Shown here: positions 17,997-26,999 of the stretch, one piece after another
Position numbering within the stretch: position 1 is the first letter of the stretch
Layout of the letters: every line of letters begins with the position of its first letter
Assembly: GCF_026343955.1 (NCBI RefSeq)
Contig: NZ_JAPKNI010000002.1
Span: 62,001 to 126,000, forward strand
DNA from: Kaistia defluvii
GTDB lineage: Bacteria; Pseudomonadota; Alphaproteobacteria; Rhizobiales; Kaistiaceae
Direction of reading: 5' to 3'
DNA length: 64,000 bases
Position numbers and translations under genes: made by a program
The notes under the pieces: generated by a model
Told to the model about the DNA's origin: nothing
Database searches by the model: none
The model's input: only the letters and a program-made list of their open reading frames with translations

Positions 17997-18641
17997 ATGT
18001 CGTCTCAGCCAAAAAAGAACGAGGCTCCCGAGCGGGTGCAAGAATGGGTGCTGCCGGCTGCGGTCACGCTGGGGTCGTCGGTGCGCGCTCATGGCATCCT
18101 TCTGGAGATGCGGGCGCGCCTGCCTTCCGCTGCGAAGAAGGCGCTGTCGGTCAAGGGCAGCATTCTCATCCTGACCATGTCCGAGACTTCCGCTGAAGCC
18201 TTTGCCGCTACGGCAGCTGTTGTTTCCCGTGTGCTGGACGGGATCGAGGCATTGCCCGTGATCCCGCGTGAGATCGAGGACATCCTGACGATCTCCACGA
18301 CCGAGCGGCATCGATGGCTCAAGGACGGACGCCTGCACAGCGCCGGGACACGAACGGTCAAGCTCAGGGGCCGTTCGAAGAAGATCACCTTTCACGTTTT
18401 CGACCCGCGCCATGTCGAGGATGTTCTGGATCGCGATCTGGTCACCGTCTGGCGCGAGAATGACGCGGCGCAGGCCGCGGAGAACCGCAGAAGAGCCGCC
18501 GGCAAGGCCGCGCTGACCCGCTCCAGAAAGGGGGAGCCCAAGGCCGCGCCGCTGGCTTCCCCGGCAGGACGTCGAGAGAAGGCTCCTGCGCCAAAACTCC
18601 GGGGCTGGGACGAGTTCGACCGCGACGAACTCCTGCGCTGA
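17997..18641 (+). CDS. Conserved hypothetical protein, DNA- or RNA-binding-like
   Basis: 214 residues from ATG 17997; a longer frame from 17865 is less likely because its first 44 residues look non-coding. The protein has an Ala/Leu-rich helical N-terminal half and a compact basic centre (TTERHRWLKDGRLHSAG, then TRTVKLRGRSKKITFHVF) that resembles a winged or MerR-like element. The tail is basic and low-complexity and ends WDEFDRDELLR. No signal peptide. It diverges from the DUF892 gene. I do not recognise a named family. Confidence 0.7.
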   Translation: MSSQPKKNEAPERVQEWVLPAAVTLGSSVRAHGILLEMRARLPSAAKKALSVKGSILILTMSETSAEAFAATAAVVSRVLDGIEALPVIPREIEDILTISTTERHRWLKDGRLHSAGTRTVKLRGRSKKITFHVFDPRHVEDVLDRDLVTVWRENDAAQAAENRRRAAGKAALTRSRKGEPKAAPLASPAGRREKAPAPKLRGWDEFDRDELLR

Positions 18642-18726
18642 ACCCTTCGCCGCCTCGCGGCCCATGCGCTTGCCCTTCGCCCTCATTCCTGGGTATCAGC
18701 GGCGCTCACCCAAAGGACGGAACAGC

Positions 18727-19470
18727 ATGAACAGTCTGGTTGGAAAAGTCGCCTGGATCACCGGCGCCGGCAGCGGCATCGGACAGGCGGTCGCTACCGC
18801 GCTGGCCGGTGCCGGTTGTCGCGTGGTCCTGACCGGACGACGTCGGCAAGCGCTTGATCAGACGGCGGAGACGATCGCCGGCAAGGGCGGCACGAGCGTC
18901 GCGCGGGCCGGCGACTTGACCGATCCCGAAACGGCGGATGCGATCGTCGCTGAAATCGAGGACCGGTTCGGACGGCTCGACATTCTCGTCAACAATGCCG
19001 GCGGCAATATTGTCGATCGCGCCTGGAAGGACCTGACACCCGGCAGCATCGATGCCCTGATCCACAGCAATCTGTCCGCCGCCTTCTATTGCGCCGCCGC
19101 CGCGATGCACCCCATGCGCAGGGCCGGGCAGGGCCAGTTGATCCACATCGCGTCCTGGGCGGGAAAGTTCATCCACCCGGTTAGCGGACCCGCCTATACG
19201 GCGGCCAAGCATGCCGTGGTGGCCATGAGCCAGAGCATCAACATGGAAGAATATCGCAACGGCATCCGGTCGACGGCCATCCTGCCGGCGGAGGTGGCGA
19301 CGCCGATTCTCGAAAAGCGCCCGACACCGCCGACGGCCCAGGAGCGGGCCGAGATGCTGCAGCCGGCCGATCTCGCCGAGCTCGCGCTCTTCATCGCGAC
19401 CCAGCCGGCCTCGGTCTGCCTCAACGAAGTTGTCATCAGCGCCAGGCTCAACAAGTTCTACGAGCGGTAG
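18727..19470 (+). CDS. Short-chain dehydrogenase/reductase (SDR)
   Basis: 247 residues, classical SDR length. Cofactor loop TGAGSGIG near residue 12, NNAGG near 90, catalytic Ser in IHIASWAG and the YxxxK pair in AYTAAKHAV are all present. Arg in the TGRRR segment after the second strand suggests NADP preference (inference). The start at 18727 is chosen over 18664 because AAAGGA lies upstream and the Rossmann strand begins at once. It stands alone between a hypothetical gene and a terminator hairpin; substrate unknown. Confidence 0.9.
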   Translation: MNSLVGKVAWITGAGSGIGQAVATALAGAGCRVVLTGRRRQALDQTAETIAGKGGTSVARAGDLTDPETADAIVAEIEDRFGRLDILVNNAGGNIVDRAWKDLTPGSIDALIHSNLSAAFYCAAAAMHPMRRAGQGQLIHIASWAGKFIHPVSGPAYTAAKHAVVAMSQSINMEEYRNGIRSTAILPAEVATPILEKRPTPPTAQERAEMLQPADLAELALFIATQPASVCLNEVVISARLNKFYER

Positions 19471-19492
19471 GGGTCCGCCGCGCGTTCCTGAA

Positions 19493-19530
19493 GGCCCGTG
19501 TCCCGGCGCCGTGGCGTCCGGACACGGGCC
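19493..19530 (+). terminator. Hairpin after the SDR gene
   Basis: A perfect 11-bp stem (19493-19503 with 19520-19530) 22 bp past the stop. It has no T-run after it. The remaining sequence to 19831 contains nothing I can support. Confidence 0.5.
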
Positions 19531-19831
19531 GATCCAGGGCGGAGGCCTCTCGCACCGCTGCGGCGAACTGACCGACCTGCGCGGTTTGACAATGCTGGCT
19601 ATCTGGCCGAGACATCGAGCATGCAAACCGTTTCCTTTGCCCCACGCAAGATCCGCAAAGGCAGCCTCCAAACAGGCTGACTACCTGGTGCTGCTACCTG
19701 CGAGAGCAAGAGCGGCGCCAGGGAAGCATTCCTCACAACATCCGAAATCCGTGTGTCCTGGCTGAGCGATTGGCTGCGCTTTCCTGCGCGCCGCTCAACT
19801 CCGGAGGCCCCTTCTATTTGGGATCGGCCCA

Positions 19832-20038
19832 ATGACCTTCAAATACACTTTCACGTTCCCCATCAGCGGCCCGAACAAGTTGCCGCGCTTCAAGGGCTGG
19901 GCTGCCGAAAACGCCCCTGACATCGCGATCAGCCTCCCGCCTCAGGTCCCCGCCAAGAACGATACGCTGACTATACGTCTGAAATCTGTCGAGGATCGGC
20001 AGACGCTGACGGCGAAGCTGGCAGGCGTCAGCCTCTAG
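19832..20038 (+). CDS. Small hypothetical protein
   Basis: 68 residues with alternating hydrophobic and polar positions (FKYTFTFPISGP, DTLTIRLKS), suggesting a small beta-rich fold, and no signal peptide or membrane helix. A GGGAT lies about ten bases before the ATG. It ends just before a strong hairpin. There is no known family I can name and an opposite-strand frame covers the same bases, so the call rests on composition and position. Confidence 0.5.
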   Translation: MTFKYTFTFPISGPNKLPRFKGWAAENAPDIAISLPPQVPAKNDTLTIRLKSVEDRQTLTAKLAGVSL

Positions 20039-20045
20039 TCCGCAC

Positions 20046-20073
20046 GGCGGTGGCGGGGTCTCCCGCCACCGCC
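20046..20073. terminator. Bidirectional hairpin between convergent genes
   Basis: A perfect 12-bp stem GGCGGTGGCGGG (20046-20057) / CCCGCCACCGCC (20062-20073) with a 4-nt loop, between the small gene and the end of the acetate kinase gene. No U-tract on either side. Confidence 0.5.
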
Positions 20074-20117
20074 TGTCCTCATCGCGGTGTTGAAGCGTGC
20101 GCCAAGGCTGGCAAGGC

Positions 20118-21299
20118 CTATGCACCCGTCGCCAGGGTGTGCCGCGCGATCATGCTCTCCTCGTCGGTCGCGATCACGCGAACTTCGACCCGGCTTTGCG
20201 GCGCGCTGATAAGCGTCTCGCCGCGTTCATTGGCAGCCTGATCCAGAACGATGCCGAGCCACTCCAGACGGGCGCAGACTGCGGCGCGGATGGGAGGCGC
20301 GTGCTGGCCAATCCCGGCCGTGAAAATGAGGCCATCCAGACCTCCGAGCGAACTCGTCAGCCCCCCGGCCTCGCGGGCGATCCGATACGCGAACAGTTCG
20401 ACCGCCTCGGCAGCCCGAGGATCGGGGCTTTCGAGCAGGGTGCGCATGTCGCTGGAAATCCCGCCGGAAACGCCAAGCAGGCCCGATCGGCGGTAGAGAA
20501 GGTCCTCTATCTCGGCGGCCGTCATCTCCTGCTCCTGCAGCAGGTAGAGGATGACGCCGGGATCGAGCGTGCCCGGCCGCGTGCCCATCACCAGGCCGTC
20601 CAGGGCGCTGAAGCCCATGGTCGTATCGATACTGCGTCCCCGATCGAGGGCGCAGAGACTGGCGCCATTGCCCAGATGCGCGACGATCACCCGGCCGCGG
20701 GCCAAGGCGGGCGCGAGGTCGGGCAGGCGGCTCGCGATGGATTCATAGGACAGGCCGTGAAAGCCGTAGCGGCGAATGGCCATCGTCTCATATTCGCGCG
20801 GCAGAGCGAAGCGGCTGGCGACGGCCGGCATGGTGTGGTGAAAAGCCGTGTCGAAGCAGGCGACCTGAGGCAGATCGGGTCGCGCGGCGGCGATCGCCCG
20901 GATCGGCGCGAGGTTCTGCGGTTGGTGCAGCGGCGCCAGTGGCGTGATCCTGTCCAGCGAGGTCAGAAGCGCCGGCGTCACCCGTTCGGGCTCGGCATGG
21001 TCGGGTCCGCCGTGCACCACCCTGTGGCCGACGGCGATCAGCCGGTCGCTGCCAAGATGCGCCTCGATCCAGTCGATCACTTTCTCAAACAGCGGTCGCG
21101 AGCCGCCTGCGGCATCCGGCCAGGCCTCATCGACAAGCGTCTCGCCGTCGACGTCCCAGGCCAGGAAGTGCGGGTGCTCGGCGATCGCCTCGATCTCGCC
21201 GCGCAGCGCGAGTTCCAGCGTGTCGGGACGGCCCACGCGGAAGAGCGCGAATTTGAGGCTGGACGAGCCGGCATTCAGGGTCAGGATCGCTTCGGTCAT
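20118..21299 (-). CDS. ackA: Acetate kinase
   Basis: 393 residues. LNAGSSSLK near the N-terminus, GHRVVHGG, HLGNGAS and GFSALDGLVMGTRPG (phosphate and substrate loops) and FTAGIGQHAP near the C-terminus are all typical acetate kinase signatures. It makes ATP and acetate from acetyl phosphate. It is divergent from phosphoketolase, which produces acetyl phosphate, with an FNR/FixK-type box in the 182-bp gap, 49 bp from this start. Together they form a sugar-phosphate to acetate bypass yielding ATP. Confidence 0.96.
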   Translation of the reverse strand: MTEAILTLNAGSSSLKFALFRVGRPDTLELALRGEIEAIAEHPHFLAWDVDGETLVDEAWPDAAGGSRPLFEKVIDWIEAHLGSDRLIAVGHRVVHGGPDHAEPERVTPALLTSLDRITPLAPLHQPQNLAPIRAIAAARPDLPQVACFDTAFHHTMPAVASRFALPREYETMAIRRYGFHGLSYESIASRLPDLAPALARGRVIVAHLGNGASLCALDRGRSIDTTMGFSALDGLVMGTRPGTLDPGVILYLLQEQEMTAAEIEDLLYRRSGLLGVSGGISSDMRTLLESPDPRAAEAVELFAYRIAREAGGLTSSLGGLDGLIFTAGIGQHAPPIRAAVCARLEWLGIVLDQAANERGETLISAPQSRVEVRVIATDEESMIARHTLATGA

Positions 21300-21347
21300 G
21301 GTCCTGATTTCTCCCCCGTGGACCGCCTGCCTCGCCCTTCCAGCTCG

Positions 21348-21365
21348 CCTTGATGCACATCAAGG
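21348..21365. promoter_or_regulatory. FNR/FixK-type box between ackA and xfp
   Basis: CCTTGATGCACATCAAGG is a perfect palindrome whose core TTGAT-N4-ATCAA (21350-21363) matches the FNR/Anr/FixK consensus exactly. It sits between two genes of a fermentative bypass, suggesting induction under low oxygen. Its centre is about 57 bp from the ackA ATG and 125 bp from the xfp ATG. Binding is inferred. Confidence 0.75.
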
Positions 21366-21481
21366 CGTCCCTTGCAGAGGCGCCGCAGTTTTCAACGCAC
21401 GGGCTTTTTCCGCTGGCTGCGCTATTCTGGGTGACGCAAGCCATAGTAGATCTTTCGCGGCCTCACAACGGAGCGTGCCGA

Positions 21482-23878
21482 ATGACAACCGCCGAGCAGA
21501 GCGTTTCCGGAGCGGAGTCGCCACCCTTGTCGCCGGACGAGGTGCGGCTGATCAACGCCTGGTGGCGGGCGGCGAACTATCTCTCCGTCGGCCAGGTCTA
21601 TCTGCTGGCCAACCCGCTTCTGCGCCAACCTCTGACCCGGGCGCACGTCAAGCCGCGCCTGCTTGGCCATTGGGGCACGACGCCGGGCCTCAACTTCATC
21701 TACGCCCATCTGAACCGGGTGATAAAGCGCGACCATGCGAGCGTGCTCTACATCGCGGGGCCCGGGCACGGCGCGCCGGGCGTCGTTGCCAGTACCTGGC
21801 TCGAAGGTACCTATAGCGAGCTTTATCCCGAGATTTCCCAGGACGAAGCAGGCATGTGCCGCCTGTTCCGGCAGTTTTCCTTTCCAGGCGGCATTCCCAG
21901 CCATGCCTCGCCGGACACCCCGGGTTCGATCCATGAGGGCGGCGAGCTCGGCTATTCGCTGAGCCACGCCTTTGGCGCCGTCTTCGACAATCCCGATCTC
22001 GTCGTTGCCTGCGTCGTGGGCGACGGCGAGGCGGAGACCGGCCCGCTCGCCACCGCCTGGCACGGCAACAAGTTCCTCAACCCGGCGCATGACGGCGCCG
22101 TGCTGCCGTTTCTCCACCTCAATGGCTACAAGATCGCCAATCCGACCGTGCTGGCCCGGATCCCGCATCGGGAACTCGAAGCCCTGCTGCGCGGCTATGG
22201 CTATGCGCCGATCTTCGTCGAAGGCGACGAGCCCGAGGCGATGCACCAGAAGATGGCCGCCGCCCTCGACGTCGCCTTCGCGTCGATCCGCGCCATCCAG
22301 CAGAAGGCCCGGACCGGTGGCGGCACGGCCGAGCGGCCGGTCTGGCCGATGATCGTGCTGCGCTCGCCCAAGGGCTGGAGCGGGCCGAAGACGGTGGACG
22401 GCAAGCAGACCGAAGGCTCCTGGCGTTCGCATCAGGTCCCGTTCACCATGGAGAAGCCGGAGCATCTCGGCCTGCTGGAGGCATGGCTGCGCAGCTATGT
22501 GCCGGAAGAGCTGTTCGATGCATCGGGGCGGCTGCGGCCGGAGATCGCCGCGCTGGCCCCCGTGGGCGAGAAGCGGATGAGCGCCAATCCGCACGCCAAT
22601 GGCGGAGCGTTGATGCGGCCGCTCAAGCTGCCGGATTTCCGGGATTACGCGGTGGCGGTGCAGCAGCCGGGCGGTGTCAGCGCCGAAGCGACCCGGATCA
22701 GCGGCGGTTTCCTGCGCGACGTGATGCAGAAGAACGCGGCGAACCGGAATTTCCGCGTCTTCGGCCCCGACGAGACGGCGTCCAACCGGCTGCAGGACCT
22801 GTTCGACGTCACCAACCGAACCTGGGATGCCGAGATCCTCGCCTCGGACGATCACCTGTCGCCCGATGGCAGGGTGATGGAAATCCTCAGCGAGCATACC
22901 TGCCAGGGCTGGCTCGAGGGCTACCTGCTCACCGGCCGGCACGGCTTCTTCTCGTGCTACGAGGCGTTCATCCACATCGTCGATTCGATGTTCAATCAGC
23001 ACGCCAAATGGCTGAAGACCGCGAAGGAGGTCGCCTGGCGGCGGCCGATCGCGTCGCTGAACTACCTGCTGACCTCACATGTCTGGCGCCAGGATCACAA
23101 CGGCTTCAGCCATCAGGATCCGGGTTTCGTCGATCATGTTGTGAACAAGAAGGCCGAGATCGTCCGCGTCTACTTCCCGCCGGACGCGAATACATTGCTT
23201 TATGTCACCGACCACTGCCTGCGCAGCTGGAACCGCATCAACGTTATCGTCGCGGGCAAGCAGCCCAGTCCGCAATGGCTGACCATGGACGAGGCGATCA
23301 AGCACTGCGCGGCCGGCATCGGCATCTGGGAATGGGCCAGCAACGATCGCGGCGCCGAGCCCGATGTCGTCATGGCGTGCTGCGGCGACGTGCCGACGCT
23401 GGAGACACTGGCCGCCGTCGACCTGCTGCGCCAGTACCTCCCGGATCTCAAGGTGCGGCTCGTCAATGTCGTCGACCTGATGACGCTGCAGCCGAAGACC
23501 GAGCATCCGCATGGTCTGTCCGACGCCGATTTCGATGAATTGTTCACGCGCGGCAAGCCGGTGATCTTCGCCTATCACGGGTATCCCTGGCTGATCCATC
23601 GCCTTGCCTACAAGCGGGCCAACCACGAAAACATGCATGTGCGCGGCTTCAAGGAGGAGGGCTCCACCACCACACCCTTCGACATGGTGGTGCGCAACGA
23701 ACTCGACCGTTTCCACCTCGTCGCCGACGTGGTCGACCGCGTGCCGGGCCTCGGCGCCGCCGCGGCCTATGTCAAGCAGGCGATGCGGGACCGGCTGACG
23801 GAGCATTATCATTACGTCCGCGAGCATGGCGCCGACATGCCGATGGTCGCCAACTGGCGCTGGCCGGGCGTGGAGTGA
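21482..23878 (+). CDS. xfp: Xylulose-5-phosphate/fructose-6-phosphate phosphoketolase
   Basis: 798 residues, full family length. The thiamine-diphosphate enzyme motifs [17 protein letters not shown] (cofactor and Mg site) and the C-terminal [15 protein letters not shown] are present. It cleaves xylulose-5-P (and often fructose-6-P) with phosphate to acetyl phosphate plus an aldose phosphate. The start at 21482 has GGAG upstream and gives the usual N-terminus; an earlier ATG at 21353 would read through the regulatory box. Pairs functionally with divergent ackA. Confidence 0.96.
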   Translation: MTTAEQSVSGAESPPLSPDEVRLINAWWRAANYLSVGQVYLLANPLLRQPLTRAHVKPRLLGHWGTTPGLNFIYAHLNRVIKRDHASVLYIAGPGHGAPGVVASTWLEGTYSELYPEISQDEAGMCRLFRQFSFPGGIPSHASPDTPGSIHEGGELGYSLSHAFGAVFDNPDLVVACVVGDGEAETGPLATAWHGNKFLNPAHDGAVLPFLHLNGYKIANPTVLARIPHRELEALLRGYGYAPIFVEGDEPEAMHQKMAAALDVAFASIRAIQQKARTGGGTAERPVWPMIVLRSPKGWSGPKTVDGKQTEGSWRSHQVPFTMEKPEHLGLLEAWLRSYVPEELFDASGRLRPEIAALAPVGEKRMSANPHANGGALMRPLKLPDFRDYAVAVQQPGGVSAEATRISGGFLRDVMQKNAANRNFRVFGPDETASNRLQDLFDVTNRTWDAEILASDDHLSPDGRVMEILSEHTCQGWLEGYLLTGRHGFFSCYEAFIHIVDSMFNQHAKWLKTAKEVAWRRPIASLNYLLTSHVWRQDHNGFSHQDPGFVDHVVNKKAEIVRVYFPPDANTLLYVTDHCLRSWNRINVIVAGKQPSPQWLTMDEAIKHCAAGIGIWEWASNDRGAEPDVVMACCGDVPTLETLAAVDLLRQYLPDLKVRLVNVVDLMTLQPKTEHPHGLSDADFDELFTRGKPVIFAYHGYPWLIHRLAYKRANHENMHVRGFKEEGSTTTPFDMVVRNELDRFHLVADVVDRVPGLGAAAAYVKQAMRDRLTEHYHYVREHGADMPMVANWRWPGVE

Positions 23879-23956
23879 CGAAGGGGGGCGGCGGCGGCTT
23901 GCGCGTCGCCCCTATATCCGGCGGACGGACACCCAAGGGCTGGCGGAGGTCGCAAC

Positions 23957-24169
23957 ATGCCCTATGCCGAGCTGGACGACCTGCCGCTCGCCGTGCGGGC
24001 CCACTTGCCAATTCACGCCCAGGAGATCTTTCGCGCGGCCTTCAACAATGCATGGACCGAATATGCTGCGAGGGGTGATGAGGCGCGGGAGGATATCGCG
24101 CGCCGGGTCGCCTGGGCCGCCGTCAAGCACAGGTACCGGAAGGAAGGCGACCAATGGATCGCCCGCTGA
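23957..24169 (+). CDS. ChaB family protein
   Basis: 70 residues matching the ChaB family (named for cation-transport regulators): LPLAVRAHLPIHAQEIFRAAFN, then the conserved HRYRKEGDQWI end. The GGAGG site is about nine bases upstream of the ATG. It begins 78 bp after phosphoketolase and may be read from the same promoter. ChaB's role in other bacteria is poorly settled, so no specific job is claimed. Confidence 0.88.
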   Translation: MPYAELDDLPLAVRAHLPIHAQEIFRAAFNNAWTEYAARGDEAREDIARRVAWAAVKHRYRKEGDQWIAR

Positions 24170-24350
24170 GTGCGGGGCAGCGAGAGAGGGCGGTTTCGTG
24201 AGCCTGTCGGCACCGCCCCTGATGGCACTTGGCCTTGTCTCTCTCGCGCCCTCGAAGGCCTGATGCGGGTGGCGATGAAACGGTCCCACGGGGATCCAGG
24301 CATTTCCGGGCCATGCAACGTGTGAACGGCCGAGCCGCTGGAAGGGGTGG
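24170..24350. other. Convergent intergenic region with a weak hairpin
   Basis: Between chaB and the end of the alcohol dehydrogenase gene. A GGGCGGT/ACCGCCC hairpin (24188-24194 with 24212-24218) lies 19 bp after the chaB stop; it lacks a T-run and is only a candidate terminator. Confidence 0.35.
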
Positions 24351-25334
24351 TCAGGGCACCAGGACAGCGGCGCCCTGAAACCGGCCGGCGCGCAGGTCGG
24401 CCAGCGCCTCATTCGCCTTGTCGAGGGAGTAGACTGTGGTGGTCGTGCGGATCCCCGCCTTCGCGGCGATGGCGAGAAAATCGATTCCATCCTGCCGGGT
24501 CAGATTGGCGACCGAGACCAGCTGACGCTCCTCCCAGAGAAGATGGTAGGGAAAGCTCGGAATATCGCTCATGTAGATGCCGCCGCAGACAACCTTCCCG
24601 CCCTTTCGGACGGCTTGCAACGCCAGCGGTACCAGCGCGCCGACGGGGGCGAACAGGATCGCCGCGTCGAGAGGCTCGGGCGGCAGTTCGTCCGAGCCGC
24701 CGGCCCAGACCGCGCCGAGCGACCGCGCCATGGCTTGGGCCGCCTCGTCGCCGGGCCGCGTGAAGGCATAGACCTCGCGTCCCTGCCACCGGCAGACCTG
24801 CGCCAGGATATGGGCCGCCGCGCCGAACCCGTAGAGGCCGATCCGCTCGCCACTGCCGGCGATGACGAGCGAACGCCAGCCGATCAGTCCCGCGCACATC
24901 AGCGGCGCCGTCGCGACGGGATCGTCAAATCCGTCGAGCGGAAACGCGAATTCGGCTTCGGCCACGACGTGGGTCGCGAAGCCGCCATCGCGCGTATAGC
25001 CCGTGAAGGCTGGCTCGTCGCAGAGGTTTTCTCGGCCCGATCGGCAATAGGGGCAATGTCCGCATGTATGCGCGAGCCAGGGAACGCCGACGCGGGCGCC
25101 GAGGCGCGGCCAGGTGACGCCGGCCCCCTGCGCCTCCACGATGCCGACGATCTCGTGGCCCGGGACGACGGGCAGCGGGATGTGGCTGAGGTCGCCATCG
25201 ACAACATGCAGATCCGTCCGGCAGACGCCGCAGGCTTCGACACGCAGGCGGATCTCGCCCGTGCCCGGGACGGGATCCGGCCGCTCTTCCAGCACCAAGG
25301 GTTGCCCGATGGCGCGCAGCACCATCGCCCTCAC
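24351..25334 (-). CDS. Zinc-dependent alcohol dehydrogenase
   Basis: 327 residues of the medium-chain family. Catalytic zinc site Cys in ACGVCRTDLH and His/Glu in GHEIVG; structural zinc Cys in HTCGHCPYCRSGRENLC. The cofactor loop GLYGFGAAAH is a variant of GxGxxG. The start is taken as the GTG at 25334, giving MRAMVLRAIG and overlapping the CBS-gene stop in GTGA, so translation is coupled; an ATG at 25325 is the alternative. It probably reoxidises NADH by reducing acetaldehyde under low oxygen, judging from the neighbours. Confidence 0.9.
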   Translation of the reverse strand: MRAMVLRAIGQPLVLEERPDPVPGTGEIRLRVEACGVCRTDLHVVDGDLSHIPLPVVPGHEIVGIVEAQGAGVTWPRLGARVGVPWLAHTCGHCPYCRSGRENLCDEPAFTGYTRDGGFATHVVAEAEFAFPLDGFDDPVATAPLMCAGLIGWRSLVIAGSGERIGLYGFGAAAHILAQVCRWQGREVYAFTRPGDEAAQAMARSLGAVWAGGSDELPPEPLDAAILFAPVGALVPLALQAVRKGGKVVCGGIYMSDIPSFPYHLLWEERQLVSVANLTRQDGIDFLAIAAKAGIRTTTTVYSLDKANEALADLRAGRFQGAAVLVP

Positions 25335-26026
25335 GGCAGGACCGCCATGCCGGAAAGCGGCTCGATATAGAGGAGTTCTTCCCGGACCGACTTCACGCCC
25401 GGCACGTTCTCGGCCGCGACCCTGGCCGCGGAGCGGCTGCGGTCGTCGAAAATTGTCCCCGTCAGCTCGACCTCGCCATTCTCCACCTGCACCCGCACGA
25501 AGCCTCCCCAACCTTGCGTGGCGATCTCGGCTTCGATGCGGGCCCGAATTCGTTCGTCATCGGAAATTCGCCGAGGCTCGGACGACAGGATCTGCAGCAT
25601 GGCCCGCATGAGGTCCGAACGGGTCAGGATGCCGACGAGCTTTCCCTGATCCAACACCGGCAGGCGCTTGACACGATGCTTGATCATCAACTCCACCGCT
25701 TCGTCGAGCGGTGCATCCTTGCGCGTCGTCACGACATCGCGCGCCATGACCTCGCCGACCTTTCGGCCATGCAAGTGGACATATTGGTCAGCCTCGGTCC
25801 CCTCGGAGGTCAGCCACTCCAGCCACCAGGACTTCTTCGGCTCCGTCCCCAGTTCCGCACGCCGCATGAAGTCGGCTTCGCTGATCAAGCCGAGCAGTTC
25901 GCCATCTGCCGACACCACGGGAAGTCCGCTGATCCGGCGCGCCAGCATGAGGCGTGCGGCATCCTGGATCGACATGTCGGATCTCGCGCTAACAACCGGT
26001 GTGGTCATGACGCTATCGACGAGCAT
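25331..26026 (-). CDS. CBS-pair and BON domain protein
   Basis: 231 residues: two CBS motifs (about 5-60, with ISGLPVVSADGELLGLISEAD; about 90-145, with VKRLPVLDQGKLVGILTRSD) and a BON domain (about 155-220). CBS pairs sense adenine nucleotides; BON domains often bind membranes. GGGAG precedes the ATG. It is translationally coupled to the zinc alcohol dehydrogenase, so it may tune that pathway to energy state. Similar proteins occur in low-oxygen gene clusters of alphaproteobacteria. Target unknown. Confidence 0.88.
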   Translation of the reverse strand: MLVDSVMTTPVVSARSDMSIQDAARLMLARRISGLPVVSADGELLGLISEADFMRRAELGTEPKKSWWLEWLTSEGTEADQYVHLHGRKVGEVMARDVVTTRKDAPLDEAVELMIKHRVKRLPVLDQGKLVGILTRSDLMRAMLQILSSEPRRISDDERIRARIEAEIATQGWGGFVRVQVENGEVELTGTIFDDRSRSAARVAAENVPGVKSVREELLYIEPLSGMAVLP

Positions 26027-26045
26027 CTATATCTCCCGTTTACTT

Positions 26046-26237
26046 CGTTCTTCCACGAATGCTGAGATCTAAAAACTCAGTTCATTCCGTAAATTCATAT
26101 ACTTTGGTAAAGTTGAAATTATTATCCCGCGTCAGTCGAGAATTACCGGAAAATAAATTTCATATTTATTGAAATATAGTATTTAATCATCTAGATATAT
26201 TAATCTATATTTCAATAGGTGTGATTTCAGATCCAAT
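26046..26237. other. AT-rich intergenic island
   Basis: About 190 bp of strikingly AT-rich sequence in an otherwise GC-rich region. It separates the CBS-gene start from the end of the next small minus-strand gene. It must hold the CBS-adh promoter and contains a perfect 13-bp inverted repeat described separately. Confidence 0.6.
26167..26217. repeat. Perfect 13-bp inverted repeat in the AT-rich island
   Basis: TATTGAAATATAG (26167-26179) and CTATATTTCAATA (26205-26217), separated by 25 AT-rich bases. On the minus strand it follows the stop of the 61-residue gene by 20 bp and is followed by AATATGAAATTTATTTT, so it could be its terminator, or a regulator site for the genes beyond. Confidence 0.6.
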
Positions 26238-26423
26238 TTACTTTTCTGGTTCGCGGTCCGCGCGCGGCTCTTGATGCGCGTGAGGAGGCAATCCGCAACG
26301 CTTGGCTTCGTGAAGGGCCTCGATGAGTTGAGCGGCGAGTTGGTACTCCTCAAGAGCTTCCGCTTCCTTCACCAAAATGAACAACTGGCGGGATATTTCC
26401 GCTAGACGAGCATTCTTCTCCAT
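26238..26423 (-). CDS. Small acidic helical protein of unknown function
   Basis: 61 residues from the ATG at 26423, which has GGAG eight bases upstream; a longer frame to 26570 adds unlikely sequence. The centre (LAEISRQLFILVKEAEALEEYQ and following) reads as two amphipathic helices, the tail is Pro/Arg/Glu-rich. No signal peptide or membrane segment. I know no family; it could be a small regulator. It lies alone between an AT-rich region and a 570-bp gap. Confidence 0.55.
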   Translation of the reverse strand: MEKNARLAEISRQLFILVKEAEALEEYQLAAQLIEALHEAKRCGLPPHAHQEPRADREPEK

Positions 26424-26999
26424 CGTGTCTTCTCCAGCTTTCGATCGTACTCCCGAAGCAATGGTTCCGTCATCACATTTGCGAGGATCTGCCCACGGCA
26501 GATCGGGCCGCCTGGAGAGCCAGGAAAAGCAGAGGTCGGCAGGAAGTCTGCAAAGGGGCCGTGTCGTCATCGGACGAGCGAAGTTTCTGCGCAGCGGCGG
26601 CTGACGTCCATGGAAACGAAGTCAAGGAGGCCGACGGCGTGCGCCGCCTTCGAGCCCGCCCGTCCAGTACAAAACGGCCCCCGCATCTTGACGCGGACGC
26701 AACTTTCCTGTTCCAGCGGCATCCTCGGCGCCCGCATTGTTGCGAGAACGTCTCTACCCTGCCCCCCGCGGGCTCCACCGGCTATCACGATCTCTCGAGG
26801 AGGCTTGCCGATCCTCATGTATACTTACAATTCGTAGCGGCGTGACAGTGATTACTGGGGGCCCGGCTGTCGATCGGCTCCCTCTACTCGGAACAGCCAT
26901 CTGGGTTCGTGCGGCTCCCGCTACGTCGCCACTGGGGCCCTGGCGAGCCCGAAGTGTTGGCGGCGCTGAAAGCGTAGAGAGACTTGGCAGGGGGCCTGG
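26424..26999. other. Intergenic region before the three-domain fusion gene
   Basis: 576 bp with several short open frames on both strands, none with a ribosome site and protein-like composition together. A TATACT (26820-26825) may be a -10 element but no matching -35 is visible. I see no supportable gene. Confidence 0.4.

Noticed and set aside
21422-23002. A 526-codon frame antisense to phosphoketolase, and similar frames opposite katE, the ABC permease and the fusion gene
   Set aside because: Same reason: third-position GC bias keeps the opposite frame open, and no start signals or motifs are present.
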